From the NCBI GenBank assembly GCA_022570795.1, contig JAKUDP010000003.1:2666001-2730000 (forward strand): a DNA stretch of 64,000 nucleotides. Direction: 5' to 3'. The notes below the pieces were generated by a model that was given only the letters and a program-made list of their open reading frames with translations, did no database searches and had not been told where the DNA came from. The position numbers and the translations under genes are program-made. Positions 1-11,293 of the stretch are shown here, piece after piece. The DNA comes from Sphaerulina vaccinii. Taxonomy: Eukaryota; Ascomycota; Dothideomycetes; Mycosphaerellales; Mycosphaerellaceae. Each line of letters starts with the position of its first letter. Within the stretch, counting starts at the first letter, position 1.

Positions 1-1185
1 GGCACCTTGTAACCAGAGTGATCGGGCTGGGACTTTCCAAACTGGGTCTACGTGGGAGAAGTACGCGCTCCATGGGATGCCGGCGTCTCGAGCGAAGCCG
101 TATGTCAGGCGACTGCCTGTGGTGGCGATGGAGACTCCTTGTCCGAGGCCGTTGACGACAAACAACACCAGGAGTACGGCGCCACCTTGTAGTCCGACTG
201 TTTGCTGTATGAGCTCGGTGAAGGGAAGACCGGTAGGACCATCGATGACTAGATCTAGGTTCTGGATGCAAAACAGGCAGACGATCATGAAGAGCCATCC
301 TGTCGCAGCTCCTAGTACGACGGCTAGCCAGATCACCTTGGGAGCATTCTTGCGTGGCTCGGGAATCTCCTCGACCAGATGGATGACAGCGTCGAAAGCG
401 GTCAGCGCGTACGCGCCTTGCAGCAGTCCAGTGAACCAGACGACTCCATCTCCCCACCCGGTCCCATTGAGCCACGTCGTGAAGACAAACGATGCAGGTT
501 GGAACGTCATTCCCTGTCTCGTGCCCACTGAGATCAACAGAGCCAACGAGATCATGAAGAACAGTGCCACGAACCAGATTCCGACAATGTTGTTAAAGAT
601 GGGCAAGATCTTGTCCTTTCTACACGCGACAATGTTGACTCCAGTGAACAGCAAAGTGATTCCAAGATACAGCAAGAATTGCACCCAACCCTTCGAAGCC
701 CCAGACCACTCGCTGTCAAACATGACCTTGATACCGAGTAAAAAGTTGGTCATGAAAGCCACTTGACTGGCCGTCAAAGTCCACCAGCCGAAAGTGTTGA
801 TCCAAGCACACATATAACTCGCAAACCTCCCCATCGGCGTATCGAAGAGTCGATGAACGTAGTATGCTTGTCCAAGTGCTGTGGGCATTGCACTGCATAG
901 CTCTCCTAGCGATAGAGCTATACAGACATTGCAGATGAAGACTAGGACGAAACCCCAGAGAATAGATATTGGTCCGCCATTGCTGAGTCCTGATGCGAGG
1001 TCGACTGCTAGAGTTACCCATGTACCTAGAACGCAGAAGGCTAGTGCTAGCATAGACTTGAGGTCGAACTTCCGTGTAAGTTCTTCGACATGGCCCAGAG
1101 TTGCGAGATCGTTTGCATCGTGTATGCTGTGGAGGGAATATTTTCGGTAGGATTTGTTGTCTGTGTCTTGGCCTTCGATATCCAT
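1..1185 (-). CDS. Amino-acid/GABA permease-type transporter (APC superfamily), 3' end outside window
   Basis: The minus frame is open from the ATG at 1185 to the window edge: 395 codons, against roughly 500-540 residues in the family, so the last few transmembrane helices are missing. Several hydrophobic helices are visible. The stretch reading GAYALTAFDAVIHLVEEIP, followed by EPRKNAPKVI, is characteristic of fungal GABA/choline-type permeases. The protein should sit in the plasma or vacuolar membrane and import amino acids, GABA, choline or polyamines; the substrate cannot be told from sequence. No intron is needed in the visible part. The family call is firm, the substrate is open. Confidence 0.85.
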   Translation of the reverse strand, partial: MDIEGQDTDNKSYRKYSLHSIHDANDLATLGHVEELTRKFDLKSMLALAFCVLGTWVTLAVDLASGLSNGGPISILWGFVLVFICNVCIALSLGELCSAMPTALGQAYYVHRLFDTPMGRFASYMCAWINTFGWWTLTASQVAFMTNFLLGIKVMFDSEWSGASKGWVQFLLYLGITLLFTGVNIVACRKDKILPIFNNIVGIWFVALFFMISLALLISVGTRQGMTFQPASFVFTTWLNGTGWGDGVVWFTGLLQGAYALTAFDAVIHLVEEIPEPRKNAPKVIWLAVVLGAATGWLFMIVCLFCIQNLDLVIDGPTGLPFTELIQQTVGLQGGAVLLVLFVVNGLGQGVSIATTGSRLTYGFARDAGIPWSAYFSHVDPVWKVPARSLWLQGA

Positions 1186-1872
1186 GGTTCTTGCAGTGAA
1201 GCAGACGCACTGAACAACAGATCTACATTGTGATGAGGAGATGTAGTAGTAGATAAGGTGACGTCCCTACTCTGAAGGATCCGCCAACCTCCGCACTCCA
1301 AGCATCTAGATAGGCGAGCGGCTGAAGTCGAGTTGGTCGGTTGTGGTTACCGGAAAAGGGAAAGCTCTATCTCGTTTATCTTTGCGAGTATCGCCGAGGA
1401 TCTAAACGTAAGAGCTGCCTCTGATCATTGCGGCATGTCCACGCGATGAACGCGTGCTGTTGGTGTGCAGTTCGGGGGTTATGTTTGCTTCTTGATGCTT
1501 TGCATTGGTCGACAGACATCCTTCCTTCAGTTCCCGATCACACTTCTACCAGCAATATCGCTGTATGTTCATAAGCAGACCATTCGTGAACACTGGTCGT
1601 GGAAGTCGTCCTCCCATTCGGAGTAAGATGCTCGTGCCTGCCACGCGACCCTGTCATTCGTGGTGTACCGTACTTCACTCTAGTCTTACTCCCACACTCG
1701 CGCATGCCATTGCCTCTCATTGTGAGTATGTATTCGAGGCGTGCTCAGGACCGTGAGCACTGAAGAATCTGTGCTCTCAATCTGGAAGTCGCGCACGCTG
1801 GACGCGAGCAGATTCCGCTTTTCGAAGTGCTGTCGCTTCCTCATACGCTACTGTCCAATGTTTTGCGAGCTG
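1186..1872. other. Intergenic, no gene seen
   Basis: This stretch lies between the permease start and the thioesterase stop. It should contain the permease promoter. Only short unconvincing reading frames are present and no RNA gene or repeat was recognised. Confidence 0.5.
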
Positions 1873-2502
1873 TTACAGCTTACTCCCCGTCGCCTTCGGT
1901 GTAACGAATAGCGACTCTCCAGTAGCACACACCACCATCTCCCCATCTTCATCTTCACCAGCACCATGACACTGCTTCAGCTCAGCAACGAGCCACTCCT
2001 TCCTGCCCTCCTTCTTGACCCTCCTAGCCACGACAGCAATGGCACCAGGAGTTCTCACCGGCGCCTTGTACTGCACATTCAGATATGCCGTGAAGCTGCC
2101 TAAGCCCTGAGGCGGTATCTCACCCTCTGCTTTCCCCAGCTTGACTTGTCTCAAATGCTCCCTCTCATGATTGAATGACTGCAACATACCCATACTCTCG
2201 TCAATCAACGTGGCAGTAATGCCACCATGGATGATTTCAGGATGTCCATTCATGCCATTGCCGACTTTATATAGAGCTGTGACTTCTTCTATCGGATCTT
2301 CGTCGCGAGCAGGTTTACGATATGTTACGATGCAGCTTCGAAGGGTTCGAGAGGTTTTGAGGATTTCGGCGAAGAGGCTGTCTTCTGTAGAGGGTTTCGG
2401 TCTGCGTGAGGCGGGGACCTTGGTGACGGTATCAGGTTGGGAGAGGATACGGGACGTCCATGGTATTCGCTGAAAGGGAGCTATCGTGTCGTCGAAAGAC
2501 AT
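1873..2502 (-). CDS. Hotdog-fold (4HBT) thioesterase-like protein
   Basis: This is an intronless 209-residue protein. Residues around 92-105 read HPEIIHGGITATLIDES, the central-helix signature of the 4HBT/PaaI-like hotdog superfamily. It is followed by a strand pattern (LNVQYKAPVRTPG) typical of the second half of the fold. Such proteins hydrolyse acyl-CoA thioesters; the substrate is unknown. The N-terminal 50 residues are polar, with no clear targeting signal. Length and motif agree with the many uncharacterised fungal members. Confidence 0.85.
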   Translation of the reverse strand: MSFDDTIAPFQRIPWTSRILSQPDTVTKVPASRRPKPSTEDSLFAEILKTSRTLRSCIVTYRKPARDEDPIEEVTALYKVGNGMNGHPEIIHGGITATLIDESMGMLQSFNHEREHLRQVKLGKAEGEIPPQGLGSFTAYLNVQYKAPVRTPGAIAVVARRVKKEGRKEWLVAELKQCHGAGEDEDGEMVVCATGESLFVTPKATGSKL

Positions 2503-2914
2503 TGTAGCTGTGTTTCGAAGGCTTTTAGAAGCGGACGTGTGGTGGTACTATGTAGAGGGTCTGAGCGAGCGTCGTGAGGGAGCCTGCTGTTAGGGAGAAA
2601 GCGAGTGAGATATGAAAGCCTTTCAGCGAGCGGTGAGCTTCATGTTGGGTCGTCTGTATAGCTGCATTGTGATACCACGAGAAAGCTGTGAGAGATCGGA
2701 GCTGGAGGAAGCAAGGGTCCAAAGCCAGCCTCGGCATCTGGCTGCAGATCTTGGCTGGTGGTATAATATGGTATTGTACTGCCGTTCGGAGCATTATCGA
2801 CTGAGCATGTCAGTACGTTGCGCATATGGCATATCTTGCTAACATGTCGTCTGTCGAAGGAGGTTCTCAGTGCATCTACTCATCGTTCGTAAAAGTGTTG
2901 TGACGTCTGAGCGT
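2503..2914. other. Intergenic, no gene seen
   Basis: This is the gap between the thioesterase start and the aminopeptidase stop. The short open frames here have no recognisable protein character. It presumably holds the thioesterase promoter and the aminopeptidase 3' UTR. Confidence 0.45.
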
Positions 2915-4920
2915 TCATGCTTCATACGGCTGACACTCCCTCTCCAGCCACTTCAGCGTTCGTTCATCGTTCTTGAAGAAAGGACTCGTCTTCTCCCACA
3001 CCTCCTTGTGGTACGCGTTGATGCAATCAAGCTCCGTCTTGGTGAGCATTGATATGTCCGTAAGCTTGCGACAGTGAGGAACCATCGTGACGTGCTCAAA
3101 ACCAAAGTAGGGCTTGTCGCCAAAATTGTACTTCGTCTTGACCTCTTTCACCATGATAACATTCTCTATGCGAATGCCGAAATTGCCGTCCTCATAATAG
3201 CCTGGCTCGTCGGAGATGACATTGCCAACGGACAGCGGCACTTCTGAGTACTGTATGCGTGTGCCAATCCCGATAGGACCTTCGTGTACGTTGAGGAAAC
3301 TGCCGATACCGTGGCCAGTGCCGTGTCGGTACTCCAAGCCGTTTGCCCAGAGGTATTGACGTGCTAACGTGTCAAGAGCGAAGCCAGATGTACCCTTAGG
3401 AAATACGGCGAGCTCAAGACCGATGTTACCCTTCAGAACCAGAGTGTATGCCTCGATCTCCTTTGCGTCGGGTGTGCCAAAGTGTAGCGTGCGAGTCGTG
3501 TCTGTGGTTCCGTCGAAGTACTGAGCACCAGAATCGCAGAGATACACTTTGCTGGGGTCGATGACTGAGCAACTGCCAGGCTCTGGCTTGTAATGTATCA
3601 CGGCAGCATTGGGACCAGTAGAAGAGATCGTATCGAAAGACAGACCAGCGAACTTGTCGTGCTTGCCGCGAATAGCTTCTAGCTTGTCTGCACCTGCAAC
3701 TTCATCAAGCTCCGTCTTCTCGACAGTGAGCTGATGCTCAAGCCATGCAAAGTATTCAATGAGTGCCGCTCCATCGCGAATATGGCACTGTCGCATGCCT
3801 TCAAGCTCGACTGTGTTCTTGATGGCCTTGGCATCACCAATCGGTGATCGAACCTCATCTACATTGTCTTCCCCACCAAGTGAGCGCTGAAGAGCCCATG
3901 ATGCCTTTGTGGATATGAGGAACTTCTTCCTGACCGCGCTCGCCTCACCATCGCCGTTGGCAGCTGGCTTCTCCGCTGCAAGGGTCGCAACATCGGAGAA
4001 GATATCATCGTAAGGTCGGATATGAATTCCAGCCAAGTGGGCTTTCGCATTGTCCGGCAACTTTGTTTCGTCCACGTAGAGCGTCGTTGAAGTTGGCATA
4101 ACCACAGCGTATGAGAAGAACACTGGATTGTAGGGGATGTCGCTTCCTCGAAGATTGAAGAGCCATGCGATCTCGTCTAGCATACTGACAACAAAGCCAG
4201 CAGCCTTCTTCTTGTCCAGATCTTTTCGAAGCTCATCGATCTTCTCTTGGAACTTCTTGCCCGCATACTCCATCTCCAGCACACGCACTGGCTCATTAGG
4301 TCTTGCTGGCTTGTCCTTGCCCCACACTTTGTCGATGAGGTTGTCTGCGATAGCCACGAGCTCTTTGCCTCCCTTCTTCTTGATCTTCTCAGCCAGCTTT
4401 CTGCCTTCTGGTGCTGTGATCGTAGTTGGGTCCACGCCGACGGTCTTCCCACCTTCTGCTTGCTCCAGCGTCCACTCCTGCCATGTTGGAACATCCTGCA
4501 GTCCTTGCTTTAGGAGTGTCCAATTATCATCCAGCTGATGACTGGCCTGGTTGAAGTATCGTCCATCAGTAGCCAATGCAGCCTTGTCCTGTGAGATGAT
4601 AGCTGTTCCCGCCGAGCCAGAGAAGCCAGAGATGAATTCGCGTCGTGCATCGGTTGCTGCTATGTATTCTGAAGAGTGTGCATCCTCAGAGGGAACAACT
4701 AATCAAGTGTCAGTCAGCCATAAGTGTCTAGTGCAAGTGATACGGTCGTACTGTAGAGATCTACCTTGTGCTGGCTCATCAGTTGGCGAAGCGCCTTGAG
4801 GCGATCCGTGGTATTGACTTTCTCCATTTCTATTGGCCGAAACGATCTTGCTGTTGTTGAGAAGGAACGAAGAGGCGTACGGGCGCCTTTGATAAAGGAA
4901 CGAGCGAAGTGCGTCAACAT
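2915..4920 (-). CDS. Xaa-Pro aminopeptidase P (M24B), two exons
   Basis: Exons are 4752-4920 and 2915-4698. The 53-nt intron (4699-4751) joins in phase and restores the family sequence [11 protein letters not shown] followed by GFSGSAGTA. The product is 650 residues, in the usual range. The enzyme removes an N-terminal residue preceding proline and binds two metal ions. The C-terminal pita-bread domain shows the ligand motifs [24 protein letters not shown] and the late glutamates. The N-terminus from the ATG at 4920 ([14 protein letters not shown]) is basic and could be a mitochondrial signal; a second ATG lies about 30 codons in (MEKVNTT), so dual localisation is possible. It is divergent from ARG7. 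Confidence 0.92.
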
Positions 4921-4927
4921 CACCCAG

Positions 4928-4934
4928 TGAGTCA
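4928..4934. promoter_or_regulatory. Gcn4/CpcA-type site TGAGTCA
   Basis: This is a perfect seven-base match to the bZIP Gcn4/CPC1/CpcA consensus TGASTCA, about 300 bases upstream of the ARG7 start. Arginine genes are classic targets of this general amino-acid control regulator in fungi. Confidence 0.6.
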
Positions 4935-5074
4935 CATGTGATCGATTCGAGAGTGTGAGCTCAGATGATCTTCTCATCTTTTGGGAGGAACGACTGACTC
5001 CCGGAGGAACTTCGGAGGAAGGCACATCCTTGTTCACCTGCATATCAGAATTGATAGTCGCGTGCGTCTGCGAT

Positions 5075-5081
5075 TGACTCA
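5075..5081. promoter_or_regulatory. Gcn4/CpcA-type site TGACTCA
   Basis: This second perfect TGASTCA match lies about 155 bases upstream of the ARG7 start codon. Two perfect copies in a 313-base intergenic region upstream of an amino-acid biosynthesis gene are unlikely to be chance. Confidence 0.65.
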
Positions 5082-5233
5082 ACAACATCAGTCACAATCT
5101 CAATCGGACTATCAGGAGGAGGGAAGCAGTAGTTTCTGAGTGTCTGCCACAGCAACTCCAGGACAGTCAGCCCATCTGGACCAAGAACAAGCTTCTGCGA
5201 CTCAACCAAGACTGGATTCAAGGCATCAAGAGA

Positions 5234-6808
5234 ATGGCGCCTAAAGGCACAGCAGCGAAGAGGCTGCTTGCCGCGGCGGTACAAGTGCGCAACTATTCTG
5301 CACCAGCAGACCGGTCGATTCCTGCTGCGAAACAAAAGTATGTGCCAACCTCTGGAACTTATCCCAAGGGCTTTCTGGCTGGTAGTGCTTTCGCCGGAGT
5401 GAAGGCTAGCAACACAAAATACGATGACCTAGCTCTCGTGGTCTCCGAAGAGCCATGTCCAGCCACTGCAGTCTTCACGCAGAACATCTTCAAGGCCGCT
5501 CCAGTACAAATCTCGCAAAAGCTGCTGTCCGCCAAGCGATCTGAAGCATTCCGAGGCGTGGTTGTCAACTCTGGCTGTGCCAACGCAGTCACTGGTGTAA
5601 AGGGTCGTGAAGATGCCGAACTTATGGCCAGAGCTACTGATACGGCATTCGGTGCAGCCGTAGACTCGGACTCTCCATCGACTCTGGTAATGAGCACTGG
5701 AGTTATTGGCCAGAAGCTACCTATCGACAAGATCACAGGAGCTATACCAAAGCTCAAATCTAACATCGGAAATACCCATGAGCACTGGCTGAACGCTGCA
5801 AATGCGATATGCACCACCGATACATTCCCCAAGCTCCTCTCCCGACAGTATACTCTCCCATCACACCCAGAGACAACATACTCTATTGCCGGTATGACGA
5901 AAGGTGCCGGGATGATCCACCCCAACATGGCCACTCTCCTCGCTGTTGTCTGCACAGATGCCAAGATCGAGGCTGGATCCATGAGACAGATGCTCACTAC
6001 GACTGTTCAAGACTCCTTCAACAGCATCTCCATCGACGGAGACACCAGCACAAACGACACTCTCGCCTTCTTCGCCAATGGTGCAGCAGCGCCTGCAGAT
6101 GCAGAGCCACTCAAGTACATCCGAAATGAGCGTTCACCCTGGGACAAGGGTGACCGCCGCAACATTGACAGGCGCGAATTCAAGCGCAACGACAAGTCCG
6201 AGGACGTAGTCGCTTTCGAAGCCGTCCTAGGAGACTTCCTGAAGGACCTCGCAAAACTCGTCGTCCGCGATGGCGAAGGCGCCACGAAATTCGTCACTAT
6301 CCGTGTCAGATCCGATGTTGCAAAAGCCACTGCCAAACGCGCCGCAGTCTCAATTGCTCGTTCAGCACTTGTGAAAACCGCCCTGTATGGCAAAGATGCA
6401 AACTGGGGCCGCATCCTCTGCGCAATAGGCTACGCACCAGGTATCATGTCTTCAAAGGAGATCCCTCTAAACGATCTAACGAGGGGCATGATGGCGCGTA
6501 CCAAGACCAAGATTCCCTACGACAAGATTCCCCAAGTGGAACCCTCCTCGACTTCTGTCTCCTTCATTCCAGCTGATGGATCCGAAGAGCTGAAGTTGCT
6601 TGTTCGTGGCGAGCCTCAGGATGTCGATGAGGTGCGAGCGAAGCAGATCTTGGAGATGGAAGATCTTGAGATTTTGGTTAGGTTGGAAGATCGCGAAGAG
6701 GCTCTGACTATGCCCAATGGTGATGACAAGAAAGTGCATGAGGCTGTATTCTGGACTTGTGATTTCAGCCATGAGTATGTTACTATCAATGGTGACTACC
6801 GTACTTAA
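5234..6808 (+). CDS. ARG7: Arginine biosynthesis bifunctional protein ArgJ (ornithine acetyltransferase), mitochondrial
   Basis: This is an intronless 524-residue gene. The enzyme transfers acetyl from N-acetylornithine to glutamate, recycling acetyl in arginine synthesis in the mitochondrial matrix. The N-terminus (about 25 residues, basic and Ala-rich) looks like an import signal. The autocleavage region reads [17 protein letters not shown]; the Thr of the MATLL motif becomes the nucleophile of the beta chain. An ArgJ tail ([15 protein letters not shown]) is present. A charged insertion around residues 295-330 is longer than I expect for the family. Two TGASTCA sites upstream suggest cross-pathway control. 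Confidence 0.95.
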   Translation: MAPKGTAAKRLLAAAVQVRNYSAPADRSIPAAKQKYVPTSGTYPKGFLAGSAFAGVKASNTKYDDLALVVSEEPCPATAVFTQNIFKAAPVQISQKLLSAKRSEAFRGVVVNSGCANAVTGVKGREDAELMARATDTAFGAAVDSDSPSTLVMSTGVIGQKLPIDKITGAIPKLKSNIGNTHEHWLNAANAICTTDTFPKLLSRQYTLPSHPETTYSIAGMTKGAGMIHPNMATLLAVVCTDAKIEAGSMRQMLTTTVQDSFNSISIDGDTSTNDTLAFFANGAAAPADAEPLKYIRNERSPWDKGDRRNIDRREFKRNDKSEDVVAFEAVLGDFLKDLAKLVVRDGEGATKFVTIRVRSDVAKATAKRAAVSIARSALVKTALYGKDANWGRILCAIGYAPGIMSSKEIPLNDLTRGMMARTKTKIPYDKIPQVEPSSTSVSFIPADGSEELKLLVRGEPQDVDEVRAKQILEMEDLEILVRLEDREEALTMPNGDDKKVHEAVFWTCDFSHEYVTINGDYRT

Positions 6809-7749
6809 AGCATAGGAGGAGAAGTGATAAGCACTGTCTGTAGATTCTGAAAGGACGTCCTGTGAAGATATCATTGCACATGCCGCTGCCGCGCAGACTG
6901 GTCCCCAAGCAAGTCCAACTTTCAGGATTGCAAGCACTTCCACAAGCAGGTAAGCATTTATTCGTATGTTCCTGGACTTGCGAGTCATAGGTAAGGAGTC
7001 GGACTACGACAAGTCGACTTTGTGACAAGCAAGTCATTCTTAGGGTTGCCCGAAACCACCGGGACGACAACGAGATGCCTCGCACAGCTTCGCTAAGTGT
7101 ATGGCTATACGCCTTCGGACCTAAAATCAATGTTTGGAAGGTTGTAGGTTGATCCGTTGTAAGTGTAGCCTGCAAACCAAAAATTGTCGAATTAACGAGT
7201 TTCAGGAAATATCGGTATTTTGGGCTCTACACGAGAGCATGGTACGTCTCTCATCCATTTCCTGAGTCCGTCGAGACATACCGAAGAGGTTGTACTCTTA
7301 CGCGTAAGCAATCGAGAGTACGCAAGCCACGCACAGAGCGACTATAATAAGGTCGACGAAATTAGAAGAGCAACTCTTTACTAACACCTAGACTCCTTCG
7401 GCAAGTGGGTCTATACCGTTCAAGTCCTATACAAGTCGACTCACAAGCCACAAACAAACAAGTCGTCGTTCTGAAAGGTGGCAAGTACGCAAGTCCAGAC
7501 TCTCAGACTTGTCGGAATTGTTCGTGGTCCACTCTGACATGAGCGATCTGGACTGGAATCATCTTCTCATTTCACATTGTCTATGCTACTATTGCATCAC
7601 GATACCCGTGCTGCAAGAACGCTCACTCATCAGCCGGCCTTGGCCAGCGATGCCATTAAAGAAACCGTATCCCATGCGCCTCGCCATGCTTCAAATTACC
7701 AAAAGGATCGCACACACCGCCTTGCCGCAACAGCACATATACTTTAGGC
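6809..7749. other. Intergenic, rich in CAAGTC words
   Basis: This lies between the ARG7 stop and the SIS1-like stop. No convincing reading frame is present. From about 6900 to 7520 the hexamer CAAGTC, or its complement GACTTG, recurs many times, sometimes as the palindrome-like CAAGTCGACT. I do not know a role for it. Confidence 0.45.
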
Positions 7750-8871
7750 TTAAGGCAGAATGTCCTTCAGTTGCTGCTTCTGCTGAGGCGTCAGACTCGT
7801 AGGGAACTTGATCTTGACCCCAACGATGAAATCTCCTCGTTGACTAGGCGTCTTGCTCTTAGGCATGCCCTGGTTGGGGAAACGTTCTACCCAGTCAGGA
7901 TTCGTTGGGCCAGCGCTGGACACTGATAGCTGCTTGCCATCAATAGTTGATACAGTTCGACTCCATCCTGTGAGTGCCTCCTTCAGACTGATCTCCACAG
8001 TATGCTTGATGTCGTCGCCATCGCGAGCGAAAAGAGGGTGCGGCTTCTCCTTTACAATAAAATGGAGATCTTGCACACCACCTTCCACTTGGTCGCCCAT
8101 GTCTGGATATTTGATCTTGCTGCCCGCTTTCAAGCCTCGCTTGATCGGGACACTGAGGATCTTGTCCTCTGTATTCTGCTTGCCAGTTTGAGAGTCGTAT
8201 GTCTTTCGTTGCACTTTCAGCTTCTTCTGTGCGCCATTGTACATCTCTTCCAGTGATACCGGTAGAGGTTTTTCCACAACCGTCGTCTCAGGTTCGGGCT
8301 CTCTTCTCCGGAACTGTCCTGAGCCAGCAGAACGTCCACCAGCAGGTCTGCCTCCGAATCCACCACCTCCAAAGCTCGAGAAGAAGTCATCGTCTTCCCC
8401 GCCCATGCCTCCGCCCATGCCTCCTCCATTGGCTCGCATGAACTCAGCGAAGATGTCCTTGGGATCGCTGCTGCCGAAGCCGCCGAAACCTCCTCCACCT
8501 CCTCGCCCGCCTCCTGTGCTGAAGTGGAATGTTCGTGCTCCCCCTGGTCCTCCACCCATACCTCCAAAGCCTCCAGGCATACCTCCGGCTCCGAAACCTC
8601 CACCTGCAAATGGGTTCTCTCCGCCTGCTTCTTGAGGCGGAGGACCGTTTCCTTTTATGAAGTCATAGCCATAGTTGTCATAGTTTCGTCTCTTTTCAGG
8701 ATCAGATAAGATCTCATACGCTTCTGAGGCTTCCTTGAACTTCTCAGCACCTGCTGGGTTCTTGTCGGGGTGATTCTTGAGGGCTTGCTTGCGGTATGCC
8801 TTCTTGATCTCGTCTTGTGTTGCGGTTGCAGAACAACCTAATTGGTCGTATAGTTTCGTGTCGGCGACCAT
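7750..8871 (-). CDS. SIS1: Type II DnaJ/Hsp40 co-chaperone (Sis1/Psi1 type)
   Basis: This is an intronless 373-residue protein. Residues 1-70 are a J domain with the HPD tripeptide (NHPDKNP) that stimulates Hsp70 ATPase. Residues about 75-190 are Gly/Phe-rich with GGxGG runs, and the rest is the substrate-binding C-terminal pair of domains ending in a short dimerisation helix ([13 protein letters not shown]). No cysteine-rich zinc module lies between them, which separates type II (Sis1, DNAJB1) from type I (Ydj1). It probably acts in cytosol and nucleus on nascent and misfolded proteins. Confidence 0.93.
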   Translation of the reverse strand: MVADTKLYDQLGCSATATQDEIKKAYRKQALKNHPDKNPAGAEKFKEASEAYEILSDPEKRRNYDNYGYDFIKGNGPPPQEAGGENPFAGGGFGAGGMPGGFGGMGGGPGGARTFHFSTGGGRGGGGGFGGFGSSDPKDIFAEFMRANGGGMGGGMGGEDDDFFSSFGGGGFGGRPAGGRSAGSGQFRRREPEPETTVVEKPLPVSLEEMYNGAQKKLKVQRKTYDSQTGKQNTEDKILSVPIKRGLKAGSKIKYPDMGDQVEGGVQDLHFIVKEKPHPLFARDGDDIKHTVEISLKEALTGWSRTVSTIDGKQLSVSSAGPTNPDWVERFPNQGMPKSKTPSQRGDFIVGVKIKFPTSLTPQQKQQLKDILP

Positions 8872-10320
8872 GGTTGCAAGTGTGTCTAGAAGAGTCGGAG
8901 TTGAAGTGAAGTAGTCGAGGCGAGATCGGCCGGGCTAGATCTTGGTTGTCGCCAGAGGCAATTAGTGTAGTCAGGTGTATTTTGACTAGTAGGTGAGTGA
9001 GAGGCGAATTGAGTTGCTCAATGGTTGTCGTTGTACGAGATTTGGGAGAAGCAGAAGGCAAGATCAATGGCTGGTTTCACCGACGCAGTTGCTGTCGTCA
9101 CATGCGCATGAAGCTGTATGGAACCTGCTGGTAGCTTCGATCGGCCTGAGGCAACCTACTGCGATATGGGTCCGCGTCCGCATCTGACGGCTCAGCGTGA
9201 GCAAATATCAGGAGATACATCGTGCCAGACCAGACCTGACAAGCCGCTTGCGATCATGAATGGATTGTTGATGGCGGAGTTCCAATGTTCAACAATGCTG
9301 TTGTGGTCAGTACAGTGGTATGCGGCATGCACGGGCTGCAACCGGCGCAAGTGTCTCTGAAGGCATGGGATGGTTCTTCAGATCAGTATATGTCGTCGAG
9401 CGGCGCAGCTCGCGAACTACAAGTGAGAGCGCTGGTCGCCGTTCAGTCTCTACTACTTCTTAGGCTTCCAGCAACTCCCATATTGTCGTGATCGTACTTC
9501 ATGTTCATCTCTTGATCTTGAACATCGCGTGCAAGGGGTACAATCCCAAGACAAGATCATCGGTCCTTCATTCCGCCGACATGGCCCAAGCGCTTGATCG
9601 TCAAAACTTCCGCAAACTTCGCCCACTCTCTTCCTTTCTCTCATCATCGCTTCCATAGACAGTTTGTCCAGCAGGCTTTTGGTCCGGCGTCATGCTGGGC
9701 CCTTGGTTCTAAGATTGCTGAAACACGATTTCGAGTTGCGCAGAGGGAGACTGTTGGTACTATAAGAGCTGGCTACGCATAATCTTGGTTGTGTAGGCGG
9801 CGTCAGAAGTGCCGTACATATTATAAGATTGCAAAATGGATCCTGTTAGAGTGATGGGCGAGATGCAAGAGCATTGATAAGTCATGATGCGAAGTGTCGT
9901 TGAGACTTGAAGCACCTTGATCTGGACGGACCATGCGCTGGTGAGCTCGGTGGACGCTGAAGAGGTGAGACGAGGTTGGATATAGCAGATTGTGGCTGTT
10001 CAGGATGTTCTCGCAGATGAGGAGGAGTATCTCTGAATGCCAGTTCGATGGCGTCGCGCATCTTCTGGCGATGTAACAGCTCGGTGTCCACCTGTGAAAG
10101 GAGATACCTTGAGCTGTAATAACCAATCTTTGCGGTATGTATTGGCTAATATCAGACCTTCAATGCCGACTCTCCCTCACCCACGCTCGACCGATTGCAC
10201 TGCTGATTGCATCTCGCTCTACGTCCAAAGCCCTGCGCGCAGTCCGGAGACACTTTCTGCCCTTTACGCATCCTCAACAAGATATCGCCTCTTGTAAGTA
10301 GTCCACTATCATCTTGACCA
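8872..10320. other. Intergenic, no gene seen
   Basis: This is about 1.45 kb upstream of the DnaJ gene. Several short frames exist on both strands but none has recognisable protein features, splice-consistent continuation or repeat structure. It presumably includes the DnaJ promoter. Confidence 0.4.
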
Positions 10321-10704
10321 CTACCTATTCCCACGCTCAAGCTTCTGCTGCCAATCGTACACAGCATCTGCATATTCGCACATCTGTGCAGCCTCTGCGC
10401 TCCTGCCGAACCGAAACAACACAGCTCCTACGTCTGCCGTCATGTTGCCAATAATTGAGACATTCTCCGACTCCTTCCTGTCCTTATTTCGCGCGTGCTT
10501 GTAAATGTTGTTCCAGAGGTTGGCATCGGCGTACGCCTGATCTTGAAGCACTGCCCCAGGTCTCTCGAGGAGTTCGGCGTACCATTGGGTGATGATGTCG
10601 GTCTCGCGGTGGTAGCTGCAGGCGCGGAGTCGTGCGTAGGTGACCTTGAAGTGCCAGAAGATCCTGTTCTCGAGAGATGTCGCGTGGGTGGAAGAGGAAG
10701 GCAT
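10321..10704 (-). CDS. Small conserved-looking hypothetical protein, 127 aa
   Basis: I do not recognise this protein. It is an intronless frame with an ATG at 10704 and balanced composition, predicted mostly helical (LENRIFWHFKVTYARLRAC, then EAAQMCEYADAVYDWQQKL). It has no signal peptide, no membrane segment and no metal motif. The ordered amphipathic helices and the clean start make it more likely real than the other short frames nearby. It could be an exon of a longer gene, but no flanking exon was found. Confidence 0.5.
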   Translation of the reverse strand: MPSSSTHATSLENRIFWHFKVTYARLRACSYHRETDIITQWYAELLERPGAVLQDQAYADANLWNNIYKHARNKDRKESENVSIIGNMTADVGAVLFRFGRSAEAAQMCEYADAVYDWQQKLERGNR

Positions 10705-11293
10705 GGTGATTGCTGTGTGCGAAGGTGACTGTTTCTCTTGTCAGTTGTCACAGAATCGGGGAGCGAGGTCGTCTGCGTGTCGTGGTGGGTGCGATTTGTC
10801 GGAGAAGGGTTTGACGACTTTTACTTGTCTTTAAATCTGCTGGTCTGAATGGAAGATGTCAATGCGATGCAATGTCTTGTGTGAGATGTTGTGATGTTGT
10901 CTGAGATAGTAGAAGTATTTAATTCTTTTCACCTCATTCAATCTAATAGTAAGAGCTACTTCACTCCCGCTCCTTCTCCTTCCCCAGAAGACGACGTTCG
11001 CTCCGACGAAGAACTGTCTCAAATTCACTGCTGACCACAACATAGGCAGCACAGTCTGCAACAGCACAACGAGATGTCTCCGACAAGTAGCCTTGCTATG
11101 AATTTTCATCCTGATCGAACTTCCGCATTGCACTTCCGCCTCCTTAGTGCTATATAGCGGGCCTCTTGTACTGCTGAAGCGCTCTTCAGTCTGCTCGAAG
11201 CAGACCATGCAACCTTATACTCAAACCTCATGCCGGAAAACATAAGCTCGCTTCCAATGCATCTTATACGCCTAACACTTTTGCCCATGGTCT
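10705..11293. other. Intergenic, no gene seen
   Basis: This separates the small hypothetical gene from the NOB1 stop. Short overlapping frames only; no RNA gene, repeat or conserved motif was recognised. Confidence 0.4.

Larger units (their letters stand above)
4921..5233. promoter_or_regulatory. Shared divergent promoter, aminopeptidase P / ARG7
   Basis: The 313 bases between the two start codons must serve both genes. They contain two perfect TGASTCA palindromes (listed separately) and one TGACTC partial site near 4997. The sites suggest amino-acid-starvation control of ARG7 and perhaps of the peptidase, which would recycle proline-containing peptides. Co-regulation is inference. Confidence 0.6.

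Noticed and set aside
8217..8635. Pro-rich plus-strand and Glu-rich minus-strand frames within the DnaJ gene
   Set aside because: They are alternative readings of the Gly/Phe-rich repeat region of the Sis1-type protein.
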